Assembly: GCA_947462335.1 (NCBI GenBank)
Contig: OX381717.1
Location: 41,211,523-41,275,522, forward strand
Origin: Harmothoe impar
Taxonomy: Eukaryota; Annelida; Polychaeta; Phyllodocida; Polynoidae
Reading direction: 5' to 3'
DNA: 64,000 nt
The translations under genes were made by a program, and so were the position numbers. The notes below the pieces were generated by a model that saw only the letters and a list, made by a program, of their open reading frames with translations, had not been told where the DNA came from and ran no database searches. Below are positions 42,270 to 53,368 of this stretch, piece by piece. Position 1 is the first letter of the stretch. The number at the start of each line of letters is the position of its first letter.

Positions 42270-42536
42270 CCTTTATTTCATGTTTTTTATTCTTCAAAAT
42301 ATGTTTAATTGCATATAAATGGCCATAAGAATTTGAACAAATGATGATGTCATAGGTCATGTGATACGGGAACATTGTATCCCATGGGGGGCTTGGGATA
42401 CGGGATTTCTAGTACTTAGGCATAGTGATCATTGTATCCACCATGAAATAATGGCTAATACCTCATACTCATAGGAATGGAATGGCTAAGGTGATGGTGG
42501 GTCGGTCACTACTGACTATACCTGATAGTATTAAAG

Positions 42537-42624
42537 TGACATAATCACCGAGCGTATCCCACTCACAATTCTAGCACTCTTCTAGTCTGCTATGTGGTTA
42601 AGTGCGAGTGATGAGAATGCCCCT
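42537..42624. repeat. ~90-bp TTAA-flanked MITE, empty-site copy 2
   Basis: AGTGACATAATCACCGAGCG to GATGAGAATGCCCCT between TTAA on both sides; uninterrupted at the TA used at 23094. Confidence 0.75.
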
Positions 42625-42639
42625 TTAACTAACCATAGT

Positions 42640-43480
42640 TGGTCGTATAGGTAGCCAAAGAATAACCAACTAGGTTCATCACTATTGACTAAGTTCTGGA
42701 GTACAAAGATTATCTGTGTAGGTACGGGGCAGGCAGGCAGAAGAGGGGCGTGTATGTGAGGTGTGTGTGCGTGAGGGGGGGGGGGAGGTTGTCAGGTGAC
42801 GGCAGCAGACGTAGTAATGGCGGCATGACGTGTGTATCAGTTATCAATCACTCTCCCAACACAGGGCCGGTCTGAGAGCGGATTGGCACCGGGGACAGGC
42901 CCGCCCCCGCCCCTGACACTGGGGCTGCTGACTTTGGGCCCATTCCCACCGCCTGGTCTCGGGTCTTCCATAATAATATTGTCCCTAATGTTAAGGGTGT
43001 TGGGACTACTTAGTGGAGGCTTTGTATTCTCACTTCAAGTGCTCAGAGCCCCCCTCCACCCCCCTCCTCCCCCCACTCCGCCCCACCCACCCAGCCCCCC
43101 CTCCTTATTTCCATCTATAGATATTATAGTACTATCTAGATTCAATGTTGATCCATATAGTGACCTTTATAGCAATTGCATCTGTGGTTTGCATCTATGG
43201 TGTTTGTAATGTTATTATTTGAATATATATATAGCACATGTGCCAATAAAGCACTTGCATCCAGAGTATAATACGTGATAATGACAAAGACACTGGTGCT
43301 TCAGATGTATCTTTTTCTTATAGTTAGAGAGGGACCATGGTCCCCAATTTATATTGCATGATGTACATGTATCACCGCAGTAATTTTGGGAAATTATTGA
43401 CAGTCTTACAGAATATTTTCCATATGGACAAATCCAGAATTATAAATATTCATGCAACAAATCTGATGTCCCTTTTTATT
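42640..43480. other. Unassigned stretch upstream of a candidate exon
   Basis: Poly-G at 42775-42785, C-rich low complexity at 43045-43100. No credible open frame. Confidence 0.4.
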
Positions 43481-43491
43481 ATATATTCCAG

Positions 43492-43541
43492 GTGTGACGT
43501 CATCGACATGTGCAATCCATACAACTCAAGCTAATGCTCGG
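43492..43541 (+). other. Candidate 50-bp exon
   Basis: Bounded by a pyrimidine-rich acceptor (TTTTTATTATATATTCCAG) and a strong donor (GG/GTAAGTCC). One frame is open throughout (starting at the third base); it could also be untranslated. It may belong to the same + strand gene as the exons at 48.4-56.1 kb. Confidence 0.35.
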
Positions 43542-43580
43542 GTAAGTCCATCTTTATCCAGAAATCACTTATATATGTAA

Positions 43581-43794
43581 CCCTTTAAGGGCAGCATAGT
43601 AAACCCTTTAAGGATGACATGTCATTAAAAGACGCCGTTGCTGCAATTGTGCAGCATGCCGACCCTTCGGGGGTGTCTCAACCCGGCAGGGTCGGCATGA
43701 TGCTTGTCAGGGATGCATTCATGCATTATGACGACCAAGAGCATGATGTATCAATTTATCCAATACTAGTATCATATATGCCGTCCTTAAATGG
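43581..43794. repeat. CCCTTTAAGGG-family palindromic element
   Basis: CCCTTTAAGGGCAGCATAG repeated as CCCTTTAAGGATGACATG; right end GCCGTCCTTAAATGG followed by TTAA. Confidence 0.65.
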
Positions 43795-43934
43795 TTAATT
43801 GATATACTACAGAGGTACCCTTTTTTGGTCTGGTCTAGGAATGCAGCGTCAGTGAGTTATTCACCAGCGCTGCCTTGGTGCATCAGTATCAGTATCGTGA
43901 AAAGGAGAAGGGTGGAGGGGGGGGGGTGAAATTA

Positions 43935-44335
43935 GAAAAGTCTTTACCTGGAGTCTTTTAGGCCTAGGGGCCTGTCAGGATTCCCTCGGACTAGGTGCCT
44001 CTGGGCCGATGTGGCCAGTCAGAATTACTCTATGATTGTGAGTGCTTGTCGGTCATGATTCCCATGGTCTGGTTGTCTATAAGCCAAGTGGCCTATCAAA
44101 AATCCCATGGTCTGGATGATATAGGCCTAATGACCTGTCTGGATTCCCATGGTCTGGTTGTCTGTATGCCCTAATGGCCTGTAAGAACTGCCAGGATTCT
44201 CATGGTCTGGGTCTCCGTAGGTCTAATGGCCTGTCTGGATTCTCATGGTCTGGGGGTCTATAGGCCTAATGGTCTGCCTGGATTCCCATGGAGTGGGTGA
44301 TGTAGGCCTAATGGCCTGTCAGGATTTGGAGACGA
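43935..44335. repeat. Minisatellite, ~45-bp unit (TAGGCCTAATGGCCTGTC)
   Basis: Seven or so imperfect units of GGCCTAATGGCCTGTC, GGATTCCCATGGTCTGG, TGTCTATA. Confidence 0.85.
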
Positions 44336-45000
44336 TAAAATGACGTTGTGGTCAGATGGAACGTGCTGCGTGGGGACACTTTTTGAGTCGTAGCAAATTA
44401 ACTTTTAAAAAGGAGCCTGTAATTGTGACTTTACTTTAGGCTAGCAGTTTATTTTTAGGTTTGTAAGGTCTTTAATTGACTCATCGGTTATGGTTCGTGC
44501 CGGAAAGGGGTGAGTTCCGCTGACAATATTTATATTAATCTTTAGCCAACAAAAAAATGGAGACCTTTTATGAGGTATTATGGGACAGTTTTGTTGCAAT
44601 TAGTAATGCACTAGCTGTAGTAGACATTCTAGTGAATTATTTTTAATTTGCTTATGGTGCCCGATTTATGGAACCTAACAAGAAGGAGAACTTCTCTTGT
44701 ACATTATAATCAAATTAAATCGGTATAATTTGCTAGATTACTCTGGCCATTATATGTGTGTGGCAACTTTGGACAGTGTGCAACAACTTCTGCCGACTCC
44801 AATTGCAATAGAAGACATTATAACTGCAATACTGTATTTATACATGGTGGTTGCCATATATTCCCTTCATTAAATTTGGGGTATGGGTGAGTATGGCTAA
44901 TTTTGGCAATGGGCAATTGGCCAGTAGGTTCTGGGTGCAATGGTCTGCAATGCAGTGACTAGCCCACGTAAATAACTAGCCCAGTATAATCCCAAAGGAT
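44336..45000. other. Gene-free AT-rich stretch
   Basis: No repeat family or exon recognised. Confidence 0.5.
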
Positions 45001-45118
45001 CGGCATGATGCACTGATACAGTGCCGGTGAGTTAGTTGGCACCACTGCGTTAGCGCATCATGACCACAGATGAATATGCGGCTTTGGGTCACCGTGCAGC
45101 CCTTGCATGATCAATTAA

Positions 45119-45303
45119 CCCTTTTAGGACTGCATAGTGCATTAATGCATCATACTCTTGGTCGTCATGATGCATGAATGCAGCCCTGGCGGGTAACTAT
45201 CTAGATTTGCCTGTATGCAGACCCTAAGGGGCTGATACACTCCTGAAGACATTACTCGTCGGGTGGAAATGTAGCCTTTTAGCAACATGCCGTCCTTAAG
45301 GAG
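45119..45303. repeat. CCCTTTAAGGG-family palindromic element
   Basis: TTAA at 45115-45118, then CCCTTTTAGGACTGCATAGTGC; right end ATGCCGTCCTTAAGG. Confidence 0.65.
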
Positions 45304-45304
45304 T

Positions 45305-45620
45305 TGACCAATAAGATTTGTATAAACCGGTGACCAGACAGTGAAGACATTAACTATAATGAGGTGGCCGTCTGGGAGGGTCATTAAATCATGTCCCCAG
45401 ACTCCCATCCACCCCCCCCCCTCACTTCCCTACCCACCCCGCCATTACCTACCCCTCCTTCCCGCCCAAAGCATGTTTATGTCAGTTAGGTCTTAGCCAT
45501 AACCTTCCTACATCAGTTCCTAATACTCTGCTTTCCTTCATGCCACGCTATCAAATTGACATGAAAGTGGGCACCATTTGTGACAGCCAGCCGCCATTCT
45601 AGTAGTATAGGCCTATACCA
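45305..45620 (-). repeat. ~340-bp dispersed repeat, - copy
   Basis: Inverted counterpart of 39835-40175 (GGTGACCAGACAGTGAAGAC, GCATGTTTATGTCAGTTAGG). The two are about 5 kb apart and could pair. Confidence 0.7.
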
Positions 45621-45809
45621 CTACCATCTGACACTACTTTTTATTACAAAAGATGATGATTGAGGAGGTGAGAACATTGCCAGGGGAGCCCACATTCTCA
45701 GTAAACCTGGCAGTATAAAGCACAGAGCAGGGCCCCTTTGACCGAATCTATGCTGGCCAATTTTAGACAGTGACATTTTGAATTGACCAATGAGAGGGTT
45801 AGATTTTCA

Positions 45810-46290
45810 GAAAGCTCCTACTGGGTCTATGCTGACCACTCTCAGTAAAATAGTCCCTGTAAACTGGGTCTATGCTGACCACCTTTAGTCAATATAGACC
45901 CTGTAGACTGGTTCTATGGTTACCACTCATAGTAAAAACAGTCCCCTGTAGACTGGGTCTATGCTGACCACTCTCAGTAAAACAGTCCCTGTAAACTGGG
46001 TCTATGCTGACCACTCAGTAAAACAGTCCCTGTAGACTGGGTCTATGCTGACCACTTTTAGTAAAAACAAGCCCTGTAGAATGGGTCTATGCTGACCACT
46101 TTTAGTAAAACAGCCCCCTATAGACTGGGTCTATTCTGACCACTCTCAGTAAAACAGTCCCTGAGACTGACCACCTTTAGTAAAATTAGACCCTGCACAC
46201 TGGATCTATGCTGACCACTCTTAGTAAAAACAGTGCCTGTGGAATGGGTCTATGCTGACCACTTTTAGTAAAAACAGCCCCCTATAGGCA
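45810..46290 (+). repeat. Minisatellite, ~44-bp unit (GGGTCTATGCTGACCACT)
   Basis: About ten units of GGTCTATGCTGACCACTC, AGTAAAACAGTCCCTGTAGACT. Confidence 0.9.
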
Positions 46291-47039
46291 TTGGTTTATG
46301 CAGGGAGTAGCTCACAGGCTGGAAGAGCAGCTCAGTTTATATATGTGCACTGAGTTTGGCACAGGTTGCACCAGCCCGAATACCCGACCGAGCAACCCCA
46401 TTCTGCCACAGCCAGGAAACACAGTTGTGAAGTTAAATGGAAGGGATATCATTATTTTAGGACAGAGAAGGGTGAAAAAGTGATACGTGCGAGTATAGCA
46501 AAGTTCTGTAGTCTGAATGATGGGTTTGAGACATTAAATCAGGAGCCTATTCAGGGGGGATCCCCCTTTGGGATTTATTTTTAGATTTTCCTAATGATTT
46601 TTTATCCGTCCCGAGTTGTGGCGCAATGCTTTTCAGTACTTTGGTGTTTGATTAACCCCCCCCCCCTTTTCAAATTCCTTAGTCCATCTCTAGAGTGACA
46701 GATGGATAGCTTGTGTTTTCAACTCATGATATTGTTAGCACCAGTTGATTAACCCTTTAATTACAGCATCATACCTCGAGGCTTCATTTGGATTCAGACA
46801 TGTCACTTTTCATATTTTTGTAGGATCTCCTTTCGTATGGACAATTTACAAAAATTAATCCGACCTGTTTTGGGAAATGCTGGTCCATATGCAACAGTAA
46901 TTGGGTCTAATTGGGATAGTAAGGTTGGGGAATTCTGCGGGATGTCTCGATGGAGTCTTGGTCATTTCTTGGGGTGAAACCACCTTTCTAATTATGGGGA
47001 AGGGGGGGGGGGGCAAGAGCCCTATCCTACGTGCCCAAT

Positions 47040-47225
47040 TTTCCACATATGGGAAGCTAGATTAACAACAATACTCCGGCAACAATGACAGAGTCAGTGC
47101 ATGCAGTTTGAAACGTAGCAGGAAATCCTACAGAGGATGGTGATATGAGCTGCTAATGGTGTGATGCTTCACCGAATTGTGACTCACACCTGTCAGGAGG
47201 CAATGCTCTAAAGCCTGGGGGCGGG
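47040..47225. repeat. Dispersed repeat, copy 1
   Basis: GAAGCTAGATTAACAACAA, GAAATCCTACAGAGGATGG, GATGCTTCACCGAATTGTG and CAATGCTCTAAAGCC recur in order at 49005-49206. Its nature is unknown. Confidence 0.6.
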
Positions 47226-47617
47226 GGCTTGGTATATTTTGTATACACATGTATGCGGTTGGTAAGGGTACTTTTTCAAAAAAATTATCCTAGCAAGGGT
47301 CCTGTTTTAAGGGGAAAATGTCCCTAACATTTCCCTATTTTTCGCCAGAATTTTGTGGATGGGGGAAAATTTCGCAGTAAAAGTACCATTTTTTGTCGCC
47401 CAAACAAGGACTCTTGGACTGATAGTGCCCTAACAACAGTATAAGTTTTTGACGCAAAAGCTCCCTAGCAAGTGCAAGGGTTGTCGTTGGTCCAGCCGCA
47501 CACCAGTATCAGAAAAAATTCAAGTACCCCCCTTCCCCAGGCTCTAAAGCCAACTCTAATTGCCACAACATGTTGCTGGAATACATGTATTCCTTTTGTC
47601 TTATGTAAGGTCTTTTG

Positions 47618-48060
47618 TTGATAAAGACATTGCCCTTTTAATATACAACACTATGGTCCTTCCAACGTTTGACTATGTGGGACAGGCACACTATTGGAGA
47701 AAATCAGCAACTTCAATATATTCAAAATAGATCCCTAAGGATTATTTAAACAGTTAAGTTAGAAAAATATCCAGCTACAATAATACTAGTGGCTGTCTCT
47801 ATTTAGAAGAAGGAATAAAGATGCATCTGCTTTTTTGTGCCTTTTTTCTATCAAAATTCCAAAAGGTATACTGACCATAGAGCCATGCCCACATGTAGAC
47901 ACGAAGGTAAAGGGTTGTTGGTACAGCAGTCTCTTAGACCGATAGTTCTCAGAAGTGCTTTTTACAAAGCCATTGCATGCTGGAACTGCAACCTGAAGGC
48001 AGAGTATACATCAATAGAAGATTTTTAGATTTTAAAAAGACAATTAAAAATATCTCATCT
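47618..48060 (+). pseudogene. Decayed 3' end of a LINE (non-LTR) reverse transcriptase
   Basis: Translated fragments in different frames match the C-terminal part of LINE reverse transcriptases in order: IYNTMVLPTFDYVG, then QNRSLRII (in the frame starting CAA AAT AGA), then RSAFYKAIACWN and a final FK..L-like tail. Known families show Y-x-LPHFDY, LQNRALRII and SFFYRAIKLWNNLP at these places. At least one frameshift and several stops make it dead. The catalytic palm region is absent. Confidence 0.75.
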
Positions 48061-48369
48061 CATCACTGCACCATGTATTAGCCAAATGGACATTACTTTT
48101 TATCTTATCTTCGCATTCTTGTGATATATAGATCTGGCAAAAGAAAGGAGGTCTTGGTGGAAGAACAGCAATGCGCCGAATCCATGTAATTACACTTGTA
48201 ATTAATTACCTAATAACACTTTTTTTAAACAAAAAAAAACACAAGGATTTGTGTTTATATGGCAATGGGAGGACAACACTGTGCCACTGCCCCTGAGCTC
48301 TGACACGTACTCATAGTCACACAAGATAATATGTACGTGACTTCTCACCAATAACTAGCCTGGGAAATC

Positions 48370-48510
48370 ATATATATAAGTAGTGGTTTGCCTTCATAGT
48401 TTACAAAGAACTGCTCGGTCGCACCATTGTCTTACTGGAATCACCTCTGGAAGGTTCGGCTACGACACTTAGCAGTGCCGCTCTCTCGTCATAAGGCTCC
48501 TAAGTTCATC
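48370..48510 (+). promoter_or_regulatory. Candidate TATA promoter and first exon with GTGAGTA donor
   Basis: ATATATATAAG at 48370-48380, a TTCATAGT initiator-like site about 26 bases on, then about 110 bases without repeats ending CATC/GTGAGTACTG. It would give a non-coding first exon. Confidence 0.35.
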
Positions 48511-49004
48511 GTGAGTACTGGTAGTTATTGTGTTGTCAGGTATATGCTATATTTTAGTTCTCCACTTGTGTAGATTTATAACTACTGTTTTTCTGGAAAC
48601 TGGTTCATTCAGCATCCTAAAAATTGATATTATCTTCTTTTTTTCCCCAAAATCAGAAATCCTAATTGTGTTCCAAACATTGTAATATTGCACTATTTGA
48701 GGAGTGAGACCTACATAAATCTTTCTCTTTTTTTTGCCGTAAAAGCTCAGACATTTTACAGTGTGGTTCCAATGGGTGCTACCTTTGGGGTGTACTCAAA
48801 AGGTAGCATGCTCTCATAGCTTAAATTTTTCAATTAGATCCCTTGTTTGATATAGGAAATTGAAATGTACTGAAGTAGGTAGTAACTCAAGTGCAGTCTT
48901 AGTGAACATACTGTTCCACTTTCAAGAAAATTATGTGGAATTTCTTGATAGGGTCATGGGTGGGTAGGGGTCCTGACCCCCTTGCTCAAAACTCCCTACA
49001 TCGC

Positions 49005-49206
49005 AGTGAAGCTAGATAAACAACAACAACATCAACATAATTGTATATATATTGAAGACCAGCAACAGTGAAATGGTCAGTTGTTAAGACGTAGCATGAA
49101 ATCCTACAATGGAAACTGATATAAGCTGATGATGAGCAGATGTGACGCTTCACCGAATTATATGCCTCGCCTGTCATCCCTGTCAGGTGGCAATGTCCTG
49201 AAGCCA
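49005..49206. repeat. Dispersed repeat, copy 2
   Basis: Counterpart of 47040-47225, with GAAATCCTACAATGGAAAC and GACGCTTCACCGAATTATATG. Confidence 0.6.
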
Positions 49207-49347
49207 ACCCTTATCATTACAGCCCGGTGCTGGAATATTCCTTCTGTCATATGTAAGCCAACGCTCTTACTCTTTACATGGTAGTGAGAGGAAAACATAG
49301 TATGGTGGCATTGTCCTCAAGGTATGACGCGTCGCCATAGTGCATCT

Positions 49348-50603
49348 ACTCTCGTTCCCAAATCCTTCCGAAGGAAGGCTCTGGCGACAGTCAGTATGAC
49401 CTTGAACTTGGGATTTTGCTGGGTTTGGGCAATCCCTGCTGGTAGCTTGGAACCAGTGGACAGGAACCAGAATGTATGATGGTAGTTTTACCTGTATTTC
49501 CCATCATACTTTCTGGTTCCATTCTGGTTCCTGTTCGCTGGTTCCAAGCTATCTACACAGAGGAAAGGAAGGGAGTCAGAAAGGGAGTCCAGGTCTTGCT
49601 TTCAGAATGACTCCCTTTGTGACTGAAAGGGAGTCATCGTGACTCCCTTTTAAAAGAGAGTCACTGTGACTCCCTTAAGGGAGTCCACGTTCTCGCTTTC
49701 AAAATGACTCTGTTTTAGTTAAAGGGAGTGGACCTCATCTTTGACTCTCTTTGCAAAGGGAGTCTAGCTTATATTTGACTCCCTTTATGAAGGGAGCTGT
49801 ACATTGATTACAATGCAGTCACCTTTGCTCTATACAATAGGTCTAATGGCTGTTACCAGAGCTCATCTTTCCACATTATATTGTTGCAAGGTCTAACAGG
49901 GATATTTATTCAAGATCCCTCAATGCACATCAGTCAATATGAATGAACATCTGAATTGCTATGGATTTAACCTTTTTGTATTCCCACAAGCGGGGTGTCT
50001 ATGAAAGGTCATATACCTTTAACCCCTTCCACGCGGTAAGCCAATATATTGCACAAAATCGCATTGAGTTACAAGAAATCCAGTGGTGAAGGGGTTAATA
50101 TCATAGTTATGCTAGAATCATGACCCAACTGTTAATTATTTTATCAAATTAAGAGCTAACACTAAATATTCATGCTACAACTGTTCATAGTAAGAGTGAT
50201 TATGAATATTCATGAGTTGAGATATATATATATATATAAATGTGAGCCTCCAGATTAATAGCCCTTTGAGCATAGTGCTACCACCTAGCAGGACATATCA
50301 GAACTAATTGTTGGTGACTCCCTTCCTATATGCCTAGACTCCCTTTGCCCCTTAAGAGAGTCCAATTAAGGTTGACTCCCTTTTTGAACGGAGTCAAGAG
50401 AGATGTGCTTTAAGCAAAGGGAGTCAGTATGTTCTGACCCTCTTCTAAAGGGAGTCCATGTCAGCTAGACTCGGTTCTGACTCCGAAATGACTCCCTTCC
50501 TTTTCTCTGTGTACATGGACTGCCTAAACCCAGCAAAATCCAAGTTCAAGGTCATACTGGCTGTCCCCAGAGCCTTCCTTCGGAAGGATTTGGGGACGAG
50601 AGT
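49348..50603. repeat. ~1.25-kb composite inverted-repeat element
   Basis: Outer arms of about 85 bases: TACTCTCGTTCCCAAATCC...GAAGGAAGGCTCTGG and the mirrored CAGAGCCTTCCTTCGG...GGACGAGAGTA. Inside are the GGAACCAG hairpin (49448-49551) and a region rich in GGGAGTC/GACTCCC (49560-49790 and 50310-50490). No transposase is visible. Confidence 0.7.
49448..49551. repeat. GGAACCAG hairpin MITE, copy 2
   Basis: AGCTTGGAACCAGTGGACAGG mirrors CCTGTTCGCTGGTTCCAAGCT. Copy 1 is at 16155-16256. Confidence 0.8.
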
Positions 50604-50911
50604 ATAGTGCATCCTGATTGTCGTAAAACCTTGCGTATACCGGTAATTTGGTGGCTCTATATGCGCGGCCATATTAGCTTTGTCCATGGAATATCCCGCA
50701 AGATTTAGCTGAGTACCAGACTCACACACACTATGTTATACCAGCGGCGTTCCGTGGACAGAGCCAACTTCTCGCAAGATTGCCTGTGTCTGCCTGCATT
50801 TTGTTGATCAAGGAAACAAGTTCACTCCCTTTTTATCGCTATAGGCCACGGCTAATACGCGGGTCAGATCGCCAGTGCGGCTTATAGGATCAGGACAAAG
50901 ACATACACACA

Positions 50912-51018
50912 CAGAAAAGTGAGAGTCATTGTCGCTAAAACTACCCTCACCTGAGGGTCAGACACTGCCTGACTCTCAGGTGAGGGTAGTTTTAGCGACA
51001 ATGACTCTCACTTTTCTG
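50912..51018. repeat. Near-perfect 50-bp-arm hairpin
   Basis: CAGAAAAGTGAGAGTCATTG...GAGGGTCAG pairs with CTGACTCTC...CAATGACTCTCACTTTTCTG with a single mismatch and a 7-base spacer (ACACTGC). Confidence 0.95.
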
Positions 51019-51925
51019 AGGGTGTAGTGCAGCTATGGTGTTATATTCTAATGTTAACTCGATGTTATTATCAAGAAGGAAATATATTATTGTGTCCTAG
51101 GTCTCTATGACCACAGACTTCGATGTTAACTATGTTATCAGGGTAGACAACTATATTCACGTCGCATGCACAGCACAGCAAATATCAGCCCACGAACCAT
51201 CCCCCACTTCACATTAAGATTATAAGGTGCTAAATAATTCTCCTAGTGGATTCACCTCTCACATAATGCTGAATTAATTGGCCCACAAGGACTTCAAATT
51301 GTTGTGGGGAGTTTGTGAAATCGGTGTTAAAAGATGTGGGAAAACAGGGAAGATTTAGACTCAATTGAGACCCAAATCTCAGACAGTTATGAACACATTA
51401 TGTAACTCTTCTTTGTGCCTCCTCACGTTATGGTAATACACGCGGTTGTGAGAATGACAAGGGGTGGAGGGGGGGGGGGGGGTATTGGTCTTTGTTTTCT
51501 AAACACAGGGAGAGATTGTATTGAATGACACATCATTTTTTATACCCACACTCTGCTCTTAGTTATATTGGCTTTTTTTGTTTGTTTTGTTTTCTAATTT
51601 TGTTAATTCATACTATTTTCTACTTTTACCCTTGTTCTTTGCCCATTTATTGTATTTATTTTGATATGACTGTCCTCTTGGTCCTTGTTTGTTTGGTTCT
51701 CTCCTTTGTTCCCTTAGCCGACGAGTCTGCTGCTGAATTAAATTGCTTAAAAAGAATAGAGAACAGCCACCTTACCCCCCTCCCATCCTCCTCAAAAGTC
51801 AACCTTATGATATGAAATCCCGATGAAATCACATTAAGATACCAAACCTACATCACTTTATAGTGGTGATATCCTGTGGGAAAATTCATGTACTAGATAT
51901 TGTACAAGTGTACATGTATACATAC
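51019..51925. other. Gene-free stretch
   Basis: AT-rich with a poly-G at 51471-51482. A short hydrophobic open frame near 51525-51815 is not convincing. Confidence 0.45.
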
Positions 51926-51929
51926 GTGT

Positions 51930-52141
51930 TACTGTAAATGTAGATATTTTCGCTGGTACACATTTTCGCGGATTTGGTAAATATTTACCATTTCGCTGGG
52001 ATTTAGATTCGCGGATTTTAACATATAGTAAACCTCTAACTACATTGGATAAATTTTCGCTCTGTACATATTTTCGCGGATTTTAAAGTCCGCGAAATCC
52101 GCGAAAATATGTATAGCACCAAATATAATACATTTACAGTA
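51930..52141. repeat. MITE with TACTGTAAATGTA ends
   Basis: TACTGTAAATGTA mirrors TACATTTACAGTA at the right. Internal TTTTCGCGGATTT blocks include an inverted pair (52068-52110). A related TTTTCGCG fragment lies at 17540-17660. Confidence 0.65.
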
Positions 52142-52257
52142 TAAGCCAAGGACAGGGTAATTGCCCAAGGCGCCAGCCACGGATAATTACCATGGTCTAA
52201 GGCGTATAACACCTATGTAGCTAGTCACGTGTGTCATATCTGGGAGTCCCCTATCCC

Positions 52258-52592
52258 TTAGGGAGTGGTCATTTTTTAACAACGGGGGGGGGGGGGGGTC
52301 GGTGGATTTCCGCGCGAGCGGGTCCAAATTTTCTTGGTCCCCCCCGTGAGAGGGGTCAACATTTTTTTGGTCCCCCCCTCCAGCAGGTTGAAATTGAGCG
52401 CGGCCGAACCCTTTGAGCTATAGTAATGCGCGGGCTTTTCCGCTAAAAAGGGGTGTAATTTTTTTGGTCCCCCCCTCAAGAGGGGTCCAAATTTTTTTGG
52501 TCCCCCCCCTTCAAGGGGTACAAATTTTTTTGGTCCGCCCCCCAAATCCACCAACCCCCCCCTGTTGTTAAAAAGTGACCACTCCCTTAGGG
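52258..52592. repeat. GGGAGTGGTCATTTTTTAACA MITE, best copy
   Basis: GGGAGTGGTCATTTTTTAACA and TGTTGTTAAAAAGTGACCACTCCC are inverted ends with poly-G/poly-C arms. The interior has repeated AATTTTTTTGGTCCCCCCC units. Confidence 0.8.
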
Positions 52593-53051
52593 AGTCATTC
52601 TGGAGGCAACCTGGAGGCTCTTTTAGAACAACTGACATAGACGTACATTGTAGGCAAATGATGACGTGACGAAAGCTACAAACACTCTCGTCAATTGCAA
52701 ATGTTGCAATATTGACGAAAATCTCATTATGACGAATCTGTTCTGAAAGACCCTCCAGGGCTCTCTTATCACAGTTTTTTTTCTCTGTGAACGTTATTGA
52801 TAGAGAGCAGAAACCGAGTGCCCAATGACCTGCAATTATTCGGTAAACATTTATTTAGTTTGTAGTCATATTACAATATAACTACACCCGATATCAACGA
52901 TTTATTTACAAAAAAAGCTAATATCATTTCAGTGTTATTAAGAATCAATATCACAGTCAGCGGTACATGTAGTTATTGAGAGCAAATCGACTGGGCTGGT
53001 TTTGTATGTGTGTGTGTGTTGATATGTATACTGCAATACATATGTATGGAT

Positions 53052-53268
53052 TGGTCATTATTTAACAAGGGGGGGGGGGTGGAGATTTCCACCTGAACAT
53101 GCCAGAAAATGTCAGACCCCCACCTCTTTTTGAACTATGGTAATTAATACACGGGCTCTTTTACTGAAAAGGTTTGATGTTTTTCCCTTTGGAGGGGGTC
53201 AACAGTTTTGATTGCCCCCTCTCTAACCCCCCCCCCCCCCTCTTGATAAATAATGAGGATTCCCTAAT
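53052..53268. repeat. GGTCACTTTTTAACA-type MITE, diverged copy
   Basis: GGTCATTATTTAACAAGGGG at the left and CCCCTCTTGATAAATAATGAGG at the right. Confidence 0.55.
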
Positions 53269-53339
53269 AAAAATAGTATTATACGTTGTAATCTGATACA
53301 TGGTACTCTGTCTATAAAACGTTCTTTCTATTTTTTCAG

Positions 53340-53368
53340 GTAGTCAAATGATCTTCAACGTCAGAATG
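53340..53368 (+). CDS. Candidate 29-bp coding exon with start codon
   Basis: TTCTATTTTTTCAG acceptor, then GTAGTCAAATG, six more codons (MIFNVRM in total), then donor GTGAGT directly after a complete codon (phase 0). Joined in frame to the exon at 55849 it would begin a signal-peptide-like protein. No homologue is recognised. Support is splice-signal quality and matching phase only. Confidence 0.35.
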
